DNA of 64,000 bases from positions 1-64,000 of the forward strand of contig JANWWJ010000007.1 in the NCBI GenBank assembly GCA_025056305.1, written 5' to 3'. This stretch comes from Chitinophagales bacterium. GTDB lineage: Bacteria > Bacteroidota > Bacteroidia > Chitinophagales > UBA10324. Under the pieces are notes generated by a model. It did not search any database. It worked only from the letters and a program-made list of their open reading frames with translations, and was not told where the DNA came from. Below are positions 53,778 through 62,623 of this stretch, in pieces; position 1 is the stretch's first letter, and every line of letters starts with the position of its first letter. The position numbers and the translations under genes were made by a program.

Positions 53778-53780
53778 TTT

Positions 53781-54380
53781 ATGGGTGAAAGAAAGTCAGC
53801 CGATCGAAAAGACCAAATAGCCAAAGTAGCCAGCGAGTACTTTCATGAGAAAGGATACATGGCTGTAAGCATGCGCGATTTAGCCAAAGAGGTTGGCATC
53901 GAGGCTGCAAGTTTTTATAATCACTTTGATTCAAAAGCAAGTATCCTTAAAGAAATCTGTTTTCGCATGGCCGATGAGTTTTTCACCGGCCTAAACGAGG
54001 CGCTCAGCGAACACAATTCGCCTTCCGAACAGCTCAAAGCCATCATCCGTAAGCATATTGAAGTAGTGCTCAAAAACTTTTCGGCCTCGGCAGTGTTTTT
54101 CCGAGAATGGCGCCATCTGAGCGAGCCATGGTTACAGCAGTTTCTAGAGCTGCGTCGCCGCTACGAAGAACAGGTGCGTCAGGTATTAAACCGGGGCATG
54201 GCCAGCGGGGCCTTTCGGAAAGCAGACCAGCATGTGATGGTTTATGCCCTTTTTAGCCTGATCAATGGCTTGCATGAATGGCCTGATGTTCAAAGACATT
54301 TTTCTGCGGCTGAAATCGCCGACCGCATTGCTTCGCTCTTTTTAGAGGGCATTTCGAATGCCTCTGCTCAAAAATCATAA
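53781..54380 (+). CDS. TetR family regulator, probable repressor of paa genes
   Basis: The N-terminal HTH (MAVSMRDLAKEVGIEAASFYNHFDSKASIL) is that of TetR/AcrR proteins; the C-terminal part is helical and ligand-binding. It leads the paaABCD operon and has a palindrome over its own promoter, so it likely senses phenylacetyl-CoA or a related ester, like PaaR of other bacteria. That ligand is inferred from gene order. The protein is 199 residues and starts at ATG 53781. Confidence 0.85.
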   Translation: MGERKSADRKDQIAKVASEYFHEKGYMAVSMRDLAKEVGIEAASFYNHFDSKASILKEICFRMADEFFTGLNEALSEHNSPSEQLKAIIRKHIEVVLKNFSASAVFFREWRHLSEPWLQQFLELRRRYEEQVRQVLNRGMASGAFRKADQHVMVYALFSLINGLHEWPDVQRHFSAAEIADRIASLFLEGISNASAQKS

Positions 54381-54401
54381 AAATCATAAACCCATTTGGT
54401 T

Positions 54402-55385
54402 ATGTACGGTGGTGGTTATGTGTTTTGCGAACCTGACGTGCACGGCCAACCCGACGATCCGGAACGGTTAGCTGAATTCGAAGCACGTATTGACCGTGGG
54501 GAGAAAATCGAACCCCAAGACTGGATGCCCTACGAGTACCGGCGGCAATTGATCCGTCTGATCGAACAACATGCCCACAGTGAAATTATGGGGGCATTGC
54601 CGGAAGGAGCTTGGATTACACGGGCACCGGGTTTCAAGCGTAAGCTGGCCCTCATTGCCAAAGTGCAGGATGAGGTGGGTCATGCTCAATTGCTGTATAG
54701 TGCTGCTGAAACTTTAGGCAAGTCGCGCGCCGATATGGTTAATGACCTGCTAAGCGGTAAATCCAAGTACAGCAATGTGTTCAACTATCCGGCAAAAACG
54801 TGGGCTGATGTTACGGTGATCGGCTTTTTGATTGATGCTGCCGCCATCGTCAATCAGGTGGCTAACTCCAAAGGAAGTTATGGCCCTTATTGCCGTGCGT
54901 TGGAACGAATCTGTTATGAAGAGTCATTTCACCTCAAGCAAGGTTATGATGCTTTTGTGGCCTTAGCTACCGGCACCAAACGGCAACGGGAAATGCTGCA
55001 AGATGCCATCAATCGGTGGTACCGGCCCATCATTCATTTCTTTGGGCCTCCAGACAATGAATCGGTGCACAGCAAGCAACTCATGCGCTGGAAGGTCAAG
55101 ATGGCCTCTAATGACGAGATGCGCAATCAATTTTTGGATGCTTACGTACCAAAAGTCCTTGAATTGGGTTTGACCTTTCCGGATCCGGAATTGCGCAAAG
55201 ACCCCCAGACAGGGCGCTGGCATTACGGCGATCCAGATTGGGCAGAGTTTTATCGGGTTATTAACGGTGACGGGCCGTGTAATGCCGAACGGCTTTCGGC
55301 GCGCCGTCTTGCCGAAGAAAACGGCCGATGGATCCGGCAGGCCATCATGAATCCTCAGCAAAAATTCACAATTCCTTTTGCCTGA
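54402..55385 (+). CDS. paaA: 1,2-phenylacetyl-CoA epoxidase subunit A
   Basis: A ferritin-like diiron protein with the four-helix carboxylate/His ligands ([33 protein letters not shown]). PaaA is the catalytic alpha subunit of the ring-epoxidising complex of the phenylacetate pathway. The ATG at 54402 is chosen over the ORF-track TTG at 54396. It lies 21 nt after the TetR stop and begins the paaABCD series. Confidence 0.95.
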   Translation: MYGGGYVFCEPDVHGQPDDPERLAEFEARIDRGEKIEPQDWMPYEYRRQLIRLIEQHAHSEIMGALPEGAWITRAPGFKRKLALIAKVQDEVGHAQLLYSAAETLGKSRADMVNDLLSGKSKYSNVFNYPAKTWADVTVIGFLIDAAAIVNQVANSKGSYGPYCRALERICYEESFHLKQGYDAFVALATGTKRQREMLQDAINRWYRPIIHFFGPPDNESVHSKQLMRWKVKMASNDEMRNQFLDAYVPKVLELGLTFPDPELRKDPQTGRWHYGDPDWAEFYRVINGDGPCNAERLSARRLAEENGRWIRQAIMNPQQKFTIPFA

Positions 55386-55387
55386 TC

Positions 55388-55792
55388 ATGGAAACAGCCG
55401 ACCGTCACTTGCTCAGTACAAGCGTAGATCCGCGACTTCAGCGCGTACAGCGACATGCGACAGAATTCCATTTGCTTGAGCAGCCTGAAGAGTGGCAAAC
55501 TTTTGAGGTGTTCCATCAGCGACGGCGAGGCGAACATCATGTTCATGTAGGATCCGTGCATGCTCCTGATGCTGAAATGGCTTTGGTTTTTGCCAAAGAG
55601 CAGTTCGCCCGTCGGCAGCAATGCGCTTCCCTATGGGTAGTGGCGTCTGCCCATATCCATAGCCTCGGCTATCAAAACGAAGACATGTTTGCCACTACTA
55701 CTGAAAAAACCTATCGCGAAGCCAGTGGATACCGATTACGGCACAAGATCCAGGCTTATAAACAATCGGTGCAGCATGAATCCAATAGTTGA
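55388..55792 (+). CDS. paaB: 1,2-phenylacetyl-CoA epoxidase subunit B
   Basis: A small PaaB-type protein (WQTFEVFHQRRRGEHHVHVGSVHAPDAEMAL) that stabilises the epoxidase. The ATG at 55388, 2 nt after paaA, is used; the ORF-track frame starts earlier inside paaA. Its end overlaps paaC by 17 nt. Confidence 0.92.
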   Translation: METADRHLLSTSVDPRLQRVQRHATEFHLLEQPEEWQTFEVFHQRRRGEHHVHVGSVHAPDAEMALVFAKEQFARRQQCASLWVVASAHIHSLGYQNEDMFATTTEKTYREASGYRLRHKIQAYKQSVQHESNS

Positions 55793-56528
55793 GCTGATTA
55801 CCAAATTGGGTGACGATGCCTTCATCCTTGGGCATCGCCACAGCGAATGGACTGGCCTGGGTCCCATATTGGAAGAAGATATTGCTATGTCTTCTATGGC
55901 TCAAGACAAGATCGGCCATGCATTAGCACTGTACACGATCCTACACGAACAATTTGGAGGCCCTGATCCCGACACCATAGGCTTTCTCCGTAACGAAAAA
56001 GAATTTCGTTGCTGTCATTTAGTGGAATATCCTAATGGAGAGTATGATTTTACACTGGTACGCCATTTTCTGTTTGACCATGCCGAGTTGTTGCGCTATC
56101 AACTTTTGCGCCAATCGACTTTTGCTCCTTTGGCACGCTTTGCCGCGAAAGTGATGGGTGAACTTAAGTATCATGTGCTCCATGCGGACTCGCTGATGCA
56201 GCGGCTGGCTTTAGGCAACGAGGAAAGTCATGCGCGTCTGCAGGCTTCGTTAACAGAGGCTTTTCCTTTAGCAGCAGGAATATTTGAAAAAAGTCCATAT
56301 GAAGACCAGCTGATCGCTGAGGGCGTCTTTGCGGGCGAAGCTTTGCTTCAGCAACAATGGCTTAAGGAGATCGAACAACGGGTACAAGCCTGGGACTTGC
56401 ACCTTCCAGAAGCGCGGGAACCTCTGGCTGGCCTGGGCGGTCGTTACGGCTATCACACGCCTTATTTGCAACCCCTGCTGGATGAGTTAACCAGTGTGTT
56501 TCGTTCCGAAGAAAATGCATCATGGTAA
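55776..56528 (+). CDS. paaC: 1,2-phenylacetyl-CoA epoxidase subunit C
   Basis: A second ferritin-like subunit (LGHRHSEWTGLGPILEEDIAMSSMAQDKIGHAL) that partners PaaA but is structural. The ATG at 55776 (MNPIVELITKLGDDAF) fits the family; the ORF-track start at 55689 lies inside paaB. It overlaps paaB by 17 nt and paaD by 7 nt. Confidence 0.93.
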   Translation: MNPIVELITKLGDDAFILGHRHSEWTGLGPILEEDIAMSSMAQDKIGHALALYTILHEQFGGPDPDTIGFLRNEKEFRCCHLVEYPNGEYDFTLVRHFLFDHAELLRYQLLRQSTFAPLARFAAKVMGELKYHVLHADSLMQRLALGNEESHARLQASLTEAFPLAAGIFEKSPYEDQLIAEGVFAGEALLQQQWLKEIEQRVQAWDLHLPEAREPLAGLGGRYGYHTPYLQPLLDELTSVFRSEENASW

Positions 56529-57034
56529 CAACCCATACGCTGAGTGACCCAACGTTTATGACGGCCGACCAAGTGCTGCAGGCGCTGCACGATGTTCACG
56601 ATCCTGAAATTCCTGCATTGTCGATAGTGGACTTGGGCATGATTGGCGAATTAATCATTCAGGGAGAAAACATAACTGTTAAGCTGATTCCCACCTTTAT
56701 CGCGTGTCCGGCTTTAGATTGGATTCGCCATCAGGTGAAAGAACGCCTCAAGCAAATGGGTTTTCGCAAAGTGGAAGTCGTACACGACGATCAAACGGTT
56801 TGGACTTCTGATCGCATCAGTGAAGAAGGGCGCCGCAAGCTTCAGGCCTTTGGACTGACGCCACCTGCGCGAAATTGTGGCCGATGGACCGAAGCATCGC
56901 TGGCGGCAGTTACGTGTCCGCATTGCGGAAGCAGCAACACGGTTTTAAGGTCTTTTTTCGGCTCCACACTCTGTCGGAGCACCCACTATTGCAACCAGTG
57001 CCGCCAGGTTTTTGAATCTTTTAAGCCTGTTTAA
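56522..57034 (+). CDS. paaD: Phenylacetate degradation protein PaaD
   Basis: An N-terminal MIP18/DUF59 domain (VHDPEIPALSIVDLGMI) with the iron-sulfur maturation fold is followed by a C-terminal zinc ribbon (CPHCGSSNT ... CNQC). PaaD helps assemble the Fe-S cluster of the PaaE reductase. It overlaps paaC by 7 nt. The PaaE reductase gene is not next in line; the gene after is nadD. Confidence 0.92.
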   Translation: MVTTHTLSDPTFMTADQVLQALHDVHDPEIPALSIVDLGMIGELIIQGENITVKLIPTFIACPALDWIRHQVKERLKQMGFRKVEVVHDDQTVWTSDRISEEGRRKLQAFGLTPPARNCGRWTEASLAAVTCPHCGSSNTVLRSFFGSTLCRSTHYCNQCRQVFESFKPV

Positions 57035-57095
57035 AAGTAGTAGGGCTACAACGCCCGTTCATCCTAAAAAATAAATACAAGTTCTTTTTTTATTT

Positions 57096-57674
57096 ATGCA
57101 TGAGATGACCGGCTTGTTTTTTGGCACCTTTAATCCAATCCATATAGGCCATGTTCTCGTGGCGGAGTATCTGGCTGACTATGCCGGCTTGAAGCGAGTG
57201 TGGTTTATATTATCGCCAATGAGTCCTTTTAAACAAAACACTCCGCAGGTCTTGGCGAAACATAGATTTTTAATGATAAAAAAAGCCATAAAGGGTAATC
57301 CGCGATTTTTCGTTCATGATATCGAGCTGCATATGCCCACCCCGTCCTATACTGTGGATACATTAAAGGCTTTGCACAAACGTTATCCAAGTCGTGAGTT
57401 CATCCTCATGATGGGATCAGATACCTTAGCCGGTATGCCACATTGGAAAGAAGGAACACATTTAATGCAGAAATATCAAATTTTGGTTTATCCGAGGTCA
57501 AGTGCAGATATTTCTCAGTGGAAAAGTTGGAAGAACATTCAGGTGGTGGAGGGGCCAAGGGTAGATGTTTCAAGCACGCAAATTCGCGCATTGATCAAAG
57601 CAGGACGCTCGGTGCGCTATTTGGTCCCCGAATTCACGCGCCGATACATTGTTGAAAACCATTTGTATAAATAA
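57096..57674 (+). CDS. nadD: Nicotinate-nucleotide adenylyltransferase
   Basis: The GTFNPIHIGH motif and the C-terminal SSTQIRALIKAGRSVRYLVPEFTRRYI are typical of NadD, which makes deamido-NAD from nicotinate mononucleotide. It stands 61 nt after paaD, is followed by a terminator, and lies near nadB (minus strand), so two NAD synthesis genes are close together. Confidence 0.93.
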   Translation: MHEMTGLFFGTFNPIHIGHVLVAEYLADYAGLKRVWFILSPMSPFKQNTPQVLAKHRFLMIKKAIKGNPRFFVHDIELHMPTPSYTVDTLKALHKRYPSREFILMMGSDTLAGMPHWKEGTHLMQKYQILVYPRSSADISQWKSWKNIQVVEGPRVDVSSTQIRALIKAGRSVRYLVPEFTRRYIVENHLYK

Positions 57675-57693
57675 ACAGCATAAAGCACTGAAA

Positions 57694-57723
57694 CAAGAAA
57701 GCCCCCGTGAGGGGGCTTTCTTG
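57694..57723. terminator. Bidirectional hairpin terminator between nadD and cspA
   Basis: CAAGAAAGCCCCC and GGGGGCTTTCTTG pair over 13 bp around a GTGA loop, with A/T-rich flanks in both directions. It lies 20 nt after nadD and 15 nt after the end of the convergent cspA, so it can end both transcripts. Confidence 0.85.
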
Positions 57724-57737
57724 CTTGAGCTCCGGCT

Positions 57738-57929
57738 TCAGGCCAGGCGCACATTTACGGCATTAGGACCCTTTTTACCTCGGGTTATTTCAAAAAGGAC
57801 GATATCGCCCTCCTGAATTTGCTGCGTCAAACCCGTGGCATGCACAAAGATGTCCTGACCGGTTTCATCATCGACGATAAATCCATACCCTTTGGCGGTG
57901 TGGAAGAACTTGACTCTACCTTTTTTCAT
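57738..57929 (-). CDS. Cold-shock domain protein
   Basis: The 63-residue protein has the RNP1 (KGYGFI) and RNP2 (DIFVHAT) nucleic-acid-binding motifs of CspA-type proteins. The ATG at 57929 (MKKGRVKFF) is the natural start; the ORF-track start adds 34 residues from the leader. Its upstream region holds a TACTTTTG box. It is a leftward gene, convergent with nadD. Confidence 0.95.
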   Translation of the reverse strand: MKKGRVKFFHTAKGYGFIVDDETGQDIFVHATGLTQQIQEGDIVLFEITRGKKGPNAVNVRLA

Positions 57930-57961
57930 TGAAAAAAATTTAATTGATGAACTAATGCGTG

Positions 57962-57969
57962 CAAAAGTA
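57962..57969 (-). promoter_or_regulatory. TAnnTTTG -7 box for the cold-shock gene
   Basis: On the minus strand TACTTTTG lies about 32 nt before the cspA start and within the gap after nadB. No clear -33 TTTG was found. It would give a leader of roughly 28 nt. Confidence 0.45.
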
Positions 57970-58008
57970 GGGCTTTTTTGATTTGGAATCAGGAAATGCC
58001 GATTTCGG

Positions 58009-59601
58009 CTATAAAATGGTGGGTCGGGCAACTTTTTTCTTAAATGGATAATCGAGGTTGTAATTCAGGCCTCTGCTTTCCTTGCGCAACATGCTACTGC
58101 GGATGATCAAATAAGCCACATTGATCAGGTTGCGCAGCTCGCATAATTCTACCGTGACGACGGTTCTCTGGTACAAGGCTTCTGTTTCGCGGTAAATCAG
58201 CTCAAGGCGCTCCAAGGCGCGCTTTAGTCGCAAGTTGGAACGAACGATGCCCACATAGTTGCTCATGATGTTCTGAACTTCTTGCCGGGTAAAAGTGATC
58301 AGCACCAGTTCTTCCGCATTGAGGGTTCCTTCGGCATTCCAGTCGGGAATGCCTTCCTGAAGGGGGACGTCAGGGAACCGTTGCACCGAATGCCGAAAGG
58401 CCCGGTGGGCGAAGACCAGGGCTTCCAACAAAGAATTCGATGCCAGCCGATTGGCACCGTGCAAACCGGTAGAAGCACATTCTCCGCAGGCATACAGATT
58501 ACGTATGGAGGTCTGGCCATAAATATCTGTTTTGATGCCCCCGCATAAATAATGAGCCGCAGGCACAACAGGAATCATGTCATGAGCAATGTTGATTCCA
58601 GCATCTTTGCATTTTTTATAAATAGTGGGGAAATGTTTTTTGAATTGGTGAACGTTTAGGTGGCGACAATCCAGAAAAACGTAGTCGTCGCCTCGCCTTT
58701 TCATCTCGTTATCAATGGCTCGAGCAACAATGTCGCGAGGGGCTAAGGATTTCCGTCGGTCGTAGCGATGCATGAATTCTTTACCGTCGCGTGTGCGGAG
58801 TACTGCGCCAAAGCCACGCACTGCTTCGGAAATCAAAAAAGCGGGGTTTTGCCCGGGTTGATATAAGGCCGTCGGGTGAAACTGATAGAATTCCATGTTT
58901 TCTACTCGGCCTTTGGCCCGATACACCATAGCAATCCCATCACCGGTAGCAATCAGAGGATTGGTTGTGTTTCGATACACCTGGCCGGCGCCGCCGGTGG
59001 CAACCAGGGTGATGCGTGCCCGCAGGGTATGAATGCGTTGTGTGCGGGTGTTCAGCACATAAGCGCCGTAGCAGGTGATGTTCTTGGTACGACGCGTAAC
59101 GGTTGCCCCCAAATGGTGTTGGGTGAGCAAGTCGATGGCAAAGTGGTGGGTCAGCAGGTCGATATTGCGGCGTTGGGCTATTTGGTGCAGCAAGGTGCGC
59201 TCGATTTCATAGCCGGTTTGGTCTTTATGGTGCAGCACGCGGGGTACACTATGGCCCCCCTCTCGACCCAGGTCATATTCTCCTGAAGCATTCCTGTCAA
59301 ACCGCGCGCCCCAGGCAATAACCTCGCGTACGCGTTCGGGTCCTTCTTTCACCACCAGCTCAACTACCCGGCGCTTGCATAAACCATCGCCGGCATCCAA
59401 AGTGTCGGCCACATGCTTGTGGTAAGAGTCTTCGCTGAAATCCCAGACGGCTGCAACACCACCCTGTGCATATTTGGTGTTGCTTTCATCCTCGGAGCCT
59501 TTGGTCACCACGCAAACGCTACCGTATTCTGATACTTTTAGGGCATAGGTTAGGCCTGCTATGCCTGAGCCGATTACGAGGAAATCATAACTGTCTTTCA
59601 T
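58009..59601 (-). CDS. nadB: L-aspartate oxidase
   Basis: The FAD-binding start FLVIGSGIAGLTYALK, the NTKYAQGGVAAV motif, GGAGQVYRNTTNPLIATGDG and HPTALYQPG identify NadB, which oxidises aspartate to iminoaspartate in NAD synthesis. At 530 residues it is full length and has the helical C-terminal capping region. It is divergent from rplM. Confidence 0.95.
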   Translation of the reverse strand: MKDSYDFLVIGSGIAGLTYALKVSEYGSVCVVTKGSEDESNTKYAQGGVAAVWDFSEDSYHKHVADTLDAGDGLCKRRVVELVVKEGPERVREVIAWGARFDRNASGEYDLGREGGHSVPRVLHHKDQTGYEIERTLLHQIAQRRNIDLLTHHFAIDLLTQHHLGATVTRRTKNITCYGAYVLNTRTQRIHTLRARITLVATGGAGQVYRNTTNPLIATGDGIAMVYRAKGRVENMEFYQFHPTALYQPGQNPAFLISEAVRGFGAVLRTRDGKEFMHRYDRRKSLAPRDIVARAIDNEMKRRGDDYVFLDCRHLNVHQFKKHFPTIYKKCKDAGINIAHDMIPVVPAAHYLCGGIKTDIYGQTSIRNLYACGECASTGLHGANRLASNSLLEALVFAHRAFRHSVQRFPDVPLQEGIPDWNAEGTLNAEELVLITFTRQEVQNIMSNYVGIVRSNLRLKRALERLELIYRETEALYQRTVVTVELCELRNLINVAYLIIRSSMLRKESRGLNYNLDYPFKKKVARPTIL

Positions 59602-59778
59602 GCTGCTTTTTCAGGGTGAAAGGTAGTAACACCGCTCTTGCTGCTTTTAGGCGTACGCATGGTCCCGTGGTTGGGTAAATTAGAGCAAGACAATTTTTTA
59701 TTTGGTATTCAATGGATTATGAAAGGGCTATTCAAAAATTTTCGGCCTTAAGGTGTAGTGTTGACTGCGGCAATGTAC

Positions 59779-59805
59779 CTTCGCAGCCCTATTGTAAAAG
59801 CGAAG
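59779..59805 (+). promoter_or_regulatory. Possible rplM leader hairpin
   Basis: CTTCGC and GCGAAG pair over 6 bp around a 15-nt loop, 16 nt before the rplM ATG. It overlaps a TACCTTCG (near -7) box at 59776-59783. It could be part of an autoregulatory leader of ribosomal protein L13, but the structure is short and unproven. Confidence 0.25.
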
Positions 59806-59820
59806 CTGAAAATCGTGAAA

Positions 59821-60252
59821 ATGTTGACCTACCGCACTACGCACGCAAAAGCAGGTACGGTGCAGCGCCAATGGTATGTGCTCAATGCAGAAAACCAAAT
59901 TTTAGGTCGCATTGCCAGCAAGGCAGCGCGCTTGCTGATGGGCAAGCACAAGCCGTGTTTTACCCCACATGTCGATTGCGGCGATCATGTCATCATTGTC
60001 AATGCCGCTAAGGTTCGCCTGACGGGCAAGAAGATGCAGAATAAAGAAATCATCACCTTCAGTGGCTATCCCGGAGGCTTGAAGAAGACCACGCCTGAAA
60101 AAGTGTTGGCCCGAAAGCCTGAATATCTTTTGGAAGAAGCCATACGGGGCATGCTTCCCAAGACACGCTTAGGGGCAGCGATGTATCGAAAGCTGCATGT
60201 TTTTGCTGGCCCTGACCATCCTCATGCTGCACAAAAGCCTATTTCTGTTTAA
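59821..60252 (+). CDS. rplM: 50S ribosomal protein L13
   Basis: The L13 motifs are clear: QRQWYVLNAENQILGRIAS, DCGDHVIIVNAAKVRLTGKK and the GMLPKTRLGAAMYRKLHVFAGPDHPH ending. The ATG at 59821 fits the family (143 residues); the ORF-track start at 59758 adds a leader. It is the first gene of rplM-rpsI-rpsB-tsf, all in the same direction. Confidence 0.97.
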   Translation: MLTYRTTHAKAGTVQRQWYVLNAENQILGRIASKAARLLMGKHKPCFTPHVDCGDHVIIVNAAKVRLTGKKMQNKEIITFSGYPGGLKKTTPEKVLARKPEYLLEEAIRGMLPKTRLGAAMYRKLHVFAGPDHPHAAQKPISV

Positions 60253-60270
60253 GCGATAATCTTCTGACCA

Positions 60271-60669
60271 ATGCCCACCATTGCGATCCATGTAGGCCGA
60301 CGTAAGGAAGCTTCGGCGCGCGTTCGTCTGCTTCCGGCTACCGATGGCCAGGCTTCAATCACCATCAATGGCCGTGACTATCGCCAGTACTTTCCACACT
60401 TCATTTATTACAGCGTTTTGGATAAAGCTTTGCAAGTGGCGGAAGCAGAAGGAAAATATCGAATTATTGCAAATGTTTCTGGCGGGGGCGTAAAGGGGCA
60501 GGTAGAGGCTGTGCGGCTTGGCATTGCCCGTGCTTTGGTAGCTGAAAACCCTGAACTTAGGCCTCGGCTGCGTGCCGCCGGCTTGCTCACGCGCGACCCA
60601 CGGGCTGTAGAACGCAAAAAGAGCGGCCGTAAAAAAGCACGCAAGCGTTTCCAATTCAGCAAGCGCTAA
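60271..60669 (+). CDS. rpsI: 30S ribosomal protein S9
   Basis: The 132-residue protein has the S9 GRRKEASARVRL start, the GGGVKGQVEAVRLGIARAL motif and the basic tail ending KARKRFQFSKR, which reaches the P-site tRNA. It follows rplM by 18 nt, the universal L13-S9 pair. Confidence 0.97.
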   Translation: MPTIAIHVGRRKEASARVRLLPATDGQASITINGRDYRQYFPHFIYYSVLDKALQVAEAEGKYRIIANVSGGGVKGQVEAVRLGIARALVAENPELRPRLRAAGLLTRDPRAVERKKSGRKKARKRFQFSKR

Positions 60670-60699
60670 GGATTTTGGTCAAACCATAAAAACAATCCT

Positions 60700-61533
60700 G
60701 TGGAAGCAATCACCTATCAGCAATTGCTCGAAGCCGGAGTTCATTTCGGTCACTTACGACGCAAATGGTGTCCACGCATGGCGCCATACATCTTCATGGA
60801 GCGTAAAGGCATTCATATCATTGATTTAAATAAAACACTGGAATGCCTCAACGAGGCTGCGGCTGCTCTGAAACAGGTTTCCCGAAGTGGTAAAAACATT
60901 TTGTTTGTTGCCACTAAAAAACAAGCAAAGCAAATTGTCAGGGAAGCAGCACAGCGTGCCGGTATGCCGTACGTGACCGAACGGTGGTTGGGAGGCATGC
61001 TGACCAACTTTGCCACAATACGTAAATCCATTAAAAAACTTCAGAATATCGAAAACATGCTCGACGAAAATGCTCAGGTGAGCATTACCAAAAAGGAGCG
61101 GCTGCGCTTGAGCCGTGAGAAAGCCAAGATGGAAAAAGTACTCAGTGGCGTGGCTTCATTAAACCGCCTGCCAGCCGCCGTTTATATCGTCGACATCATG
61201 CATGAAAACATTGCGCTGGCTGAGGCCCGGCGTTTGGGAATTCTTACCGTTGCCATGGTGGATACAAACAGCGATCCTACCCTGGTGGATTTTCCCATTC
61301 CTGCAAATGACGATGCTACCAAATCTATTTCCATCATCACCAACTATTTGGCTGATGCCGTCATAGAGGGAGTTGCTGAGCGGCAGCAGGACCGTGAGGA
61401 AGTCGAGGGAGTTGAAGAAGCGGAATCGGCAACGGTGCTATCTTCACTCGACTTGGGCGATGAAGAAACGCCCAGACATGGTGAACGGCGCAAGAGTGGA
61501 CGGCGCACCTCGGGCCGGGGCATCAAGGGGTAG
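60700..61533 (+). CDS. rpsB: 30S ribosomal protein S2
   Basis: S2 motifs are present: QQLLEAGVHFGHLRRKWCPRM, RWLGGMLTNF and the NSDPTLVDFPIPANDDA segment. The C-terminal ~50 residues form an acidic then basic tail (EEVEGVEEAE, GRRTSGRG) common in Bacteroidota S2. The start codon is GTG. It precedes tsf as in most bacteria. Confidence 0.97.
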   Translation: MEAITYQQLLEAGVHFGHLRRKWCPRMAPYIFMERKGIHIIDLNKTLECLNEAAAALKQVSRSGKNILFVATKKQAKQIVREAAQRAGMPYVTERWLGGMLTNFATIRKSIKKLQNIENMLDENAQVSITKKERLRLSREKAKMEKVLSGVASLNRLPAAVYIVDIMHENIALAEARRLGILTVAMVDTNSDPTLVDFPIPANDDATKSISIITNYLADAVIEGVAERQQDREEVEGVEEAESATVLSSLDLGDEETPRHGERRKSGRRTSGRGIKG

Positions 61534-61576
61534 CAACCAAGGAGCATGATGCTTAATTCATAATCCATCACATCAT

Positions 61577-62416
61577 ATGAGTGAAATCAAAGCCGCAGAT
61601 GTCAATCGTTTGCGTCAGCTGACAGGTGCTGGCCTCATGGATTGCAAAAAAGCCTTGGCCGAAACCGGCGGCAATCTGGAAGCAGCCATAGATTACTTGC
61701 GCAAGAAGGGCGCGAAGGTTTCTGCCTTGCGTGCCGGAAAAGAAACCAAAGAAGGTGTCGTAGTAGCTCAGACGAATGCCGATGCCACGCACGGAGTCAT
61801 CTTTAGCCTGAACTGTGAAACCGACTTTGTCGCAAAAAACGATGAATTCAATGACTTTGCCCGTCAGGTATCTGAAGTGGCCTTACAACAAGACATTAAA
61901 GAGTTATCGGCATTATTGGCTGCCCGCCTGGGAGAGGTTTCCATCAGCGATCGGCTTGCTGAGCTCGTAGGAAAAATCGGGGAAAAGATAGAATTGCGCA
62001 GTTTCTATGCCTGTGAGGGGCCGTGTGTGGTTCCTTACATCCACAGTAACAAAAAGCTTGGAGTGTTGGTGGTGCTTAACAAACTGCGCACTGAGGCCAT
62101 AGAACAGGTTGGCCGAGAAATAGCCATGCAAGTTGCAGCCATGAATCCCGTCGCTGTTGATCAAAAAGGGGTTCCTCAAGCTCTCATTGATCGTGAGCTG
62201 GATATTGCACGGGAAAAAGCACGAGCCGAAGGAAAGGCTGAGCACCTGATCGATAAGATCGCTGCCGGTGCACTTAATAAATTTTTTAAAGAAAACACCC
62301 TGCTCAGCCAGGAGTTTGTTAAGGATCCCAAGAAGACCGTTGCGGAGGTGCTCCGCAGTGTTGACAAAGAATTGACGGTGTTATCCTTTATCCGAGTGAC
62401 TACTCAGGAAGGTTAA
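61577..62416 (+). CDS. tsf: Elongation factor Ts
   Basis: The N-terminal UBA-like domain (VNRLRQLTGAGLMDCKKALAE) and the EF-Ts core (NCETDFVAKNDEF, IAMQVAAMNP) identify the guanine nucleotide exchange factor of EF-Tu. Length 279 residues is normal. It is the last gene of the ribosomal operon, 43 nt after rpsB. Confidence 0.97.
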   Translation: MSEIKAADVNRLRQLTGAGLMDCKKALAETGGNLEAAIDYLRKKGAKVSALRAGKETKEGVVVAQTNADATHGVIFSLNCETDFVAKNDEFNDFARQVSEVALQQDIKELSALLAARLGEVSISDRLAELVGKIGEKIELRSFYACEGPCVVPYIHSNKKLGVLVVLNKLRTEAIEQVGREIAMQVAAMNPVAVDQKGVPQALIDRELDIAREKARAEGKAEHLIDKIAAGALNKFFKENTLLSQEFVKDPKKTVAEVLRSVDKELTVLSFIRVTTQEG

Positions 62417-62623
62417 GGTTTTAGCTCCGCTAAGCTTGGCGGGTGATAAATCCTCATAGTTCATTACCCTGTAAGTGCTGTTTTGTTTTTTCGCGGTGAA
62501 GGGTTCCTGTGGCTCATGTGAAAGCTGCACAGACCTACGCTCAGGCGATCCGTTCTGATACGTATAGTTTTATTTCTCCAAACAGGGCGCTAACGTTGCA
62601 GCTCATTGATCGAATGCTCGTCC

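Noticed and set aside
57738-58031. Cold-shock protein extended to 97 residues
   Set aside because: The first 34 codons cover the promoter and leader; the family start is the ATG at 57929.
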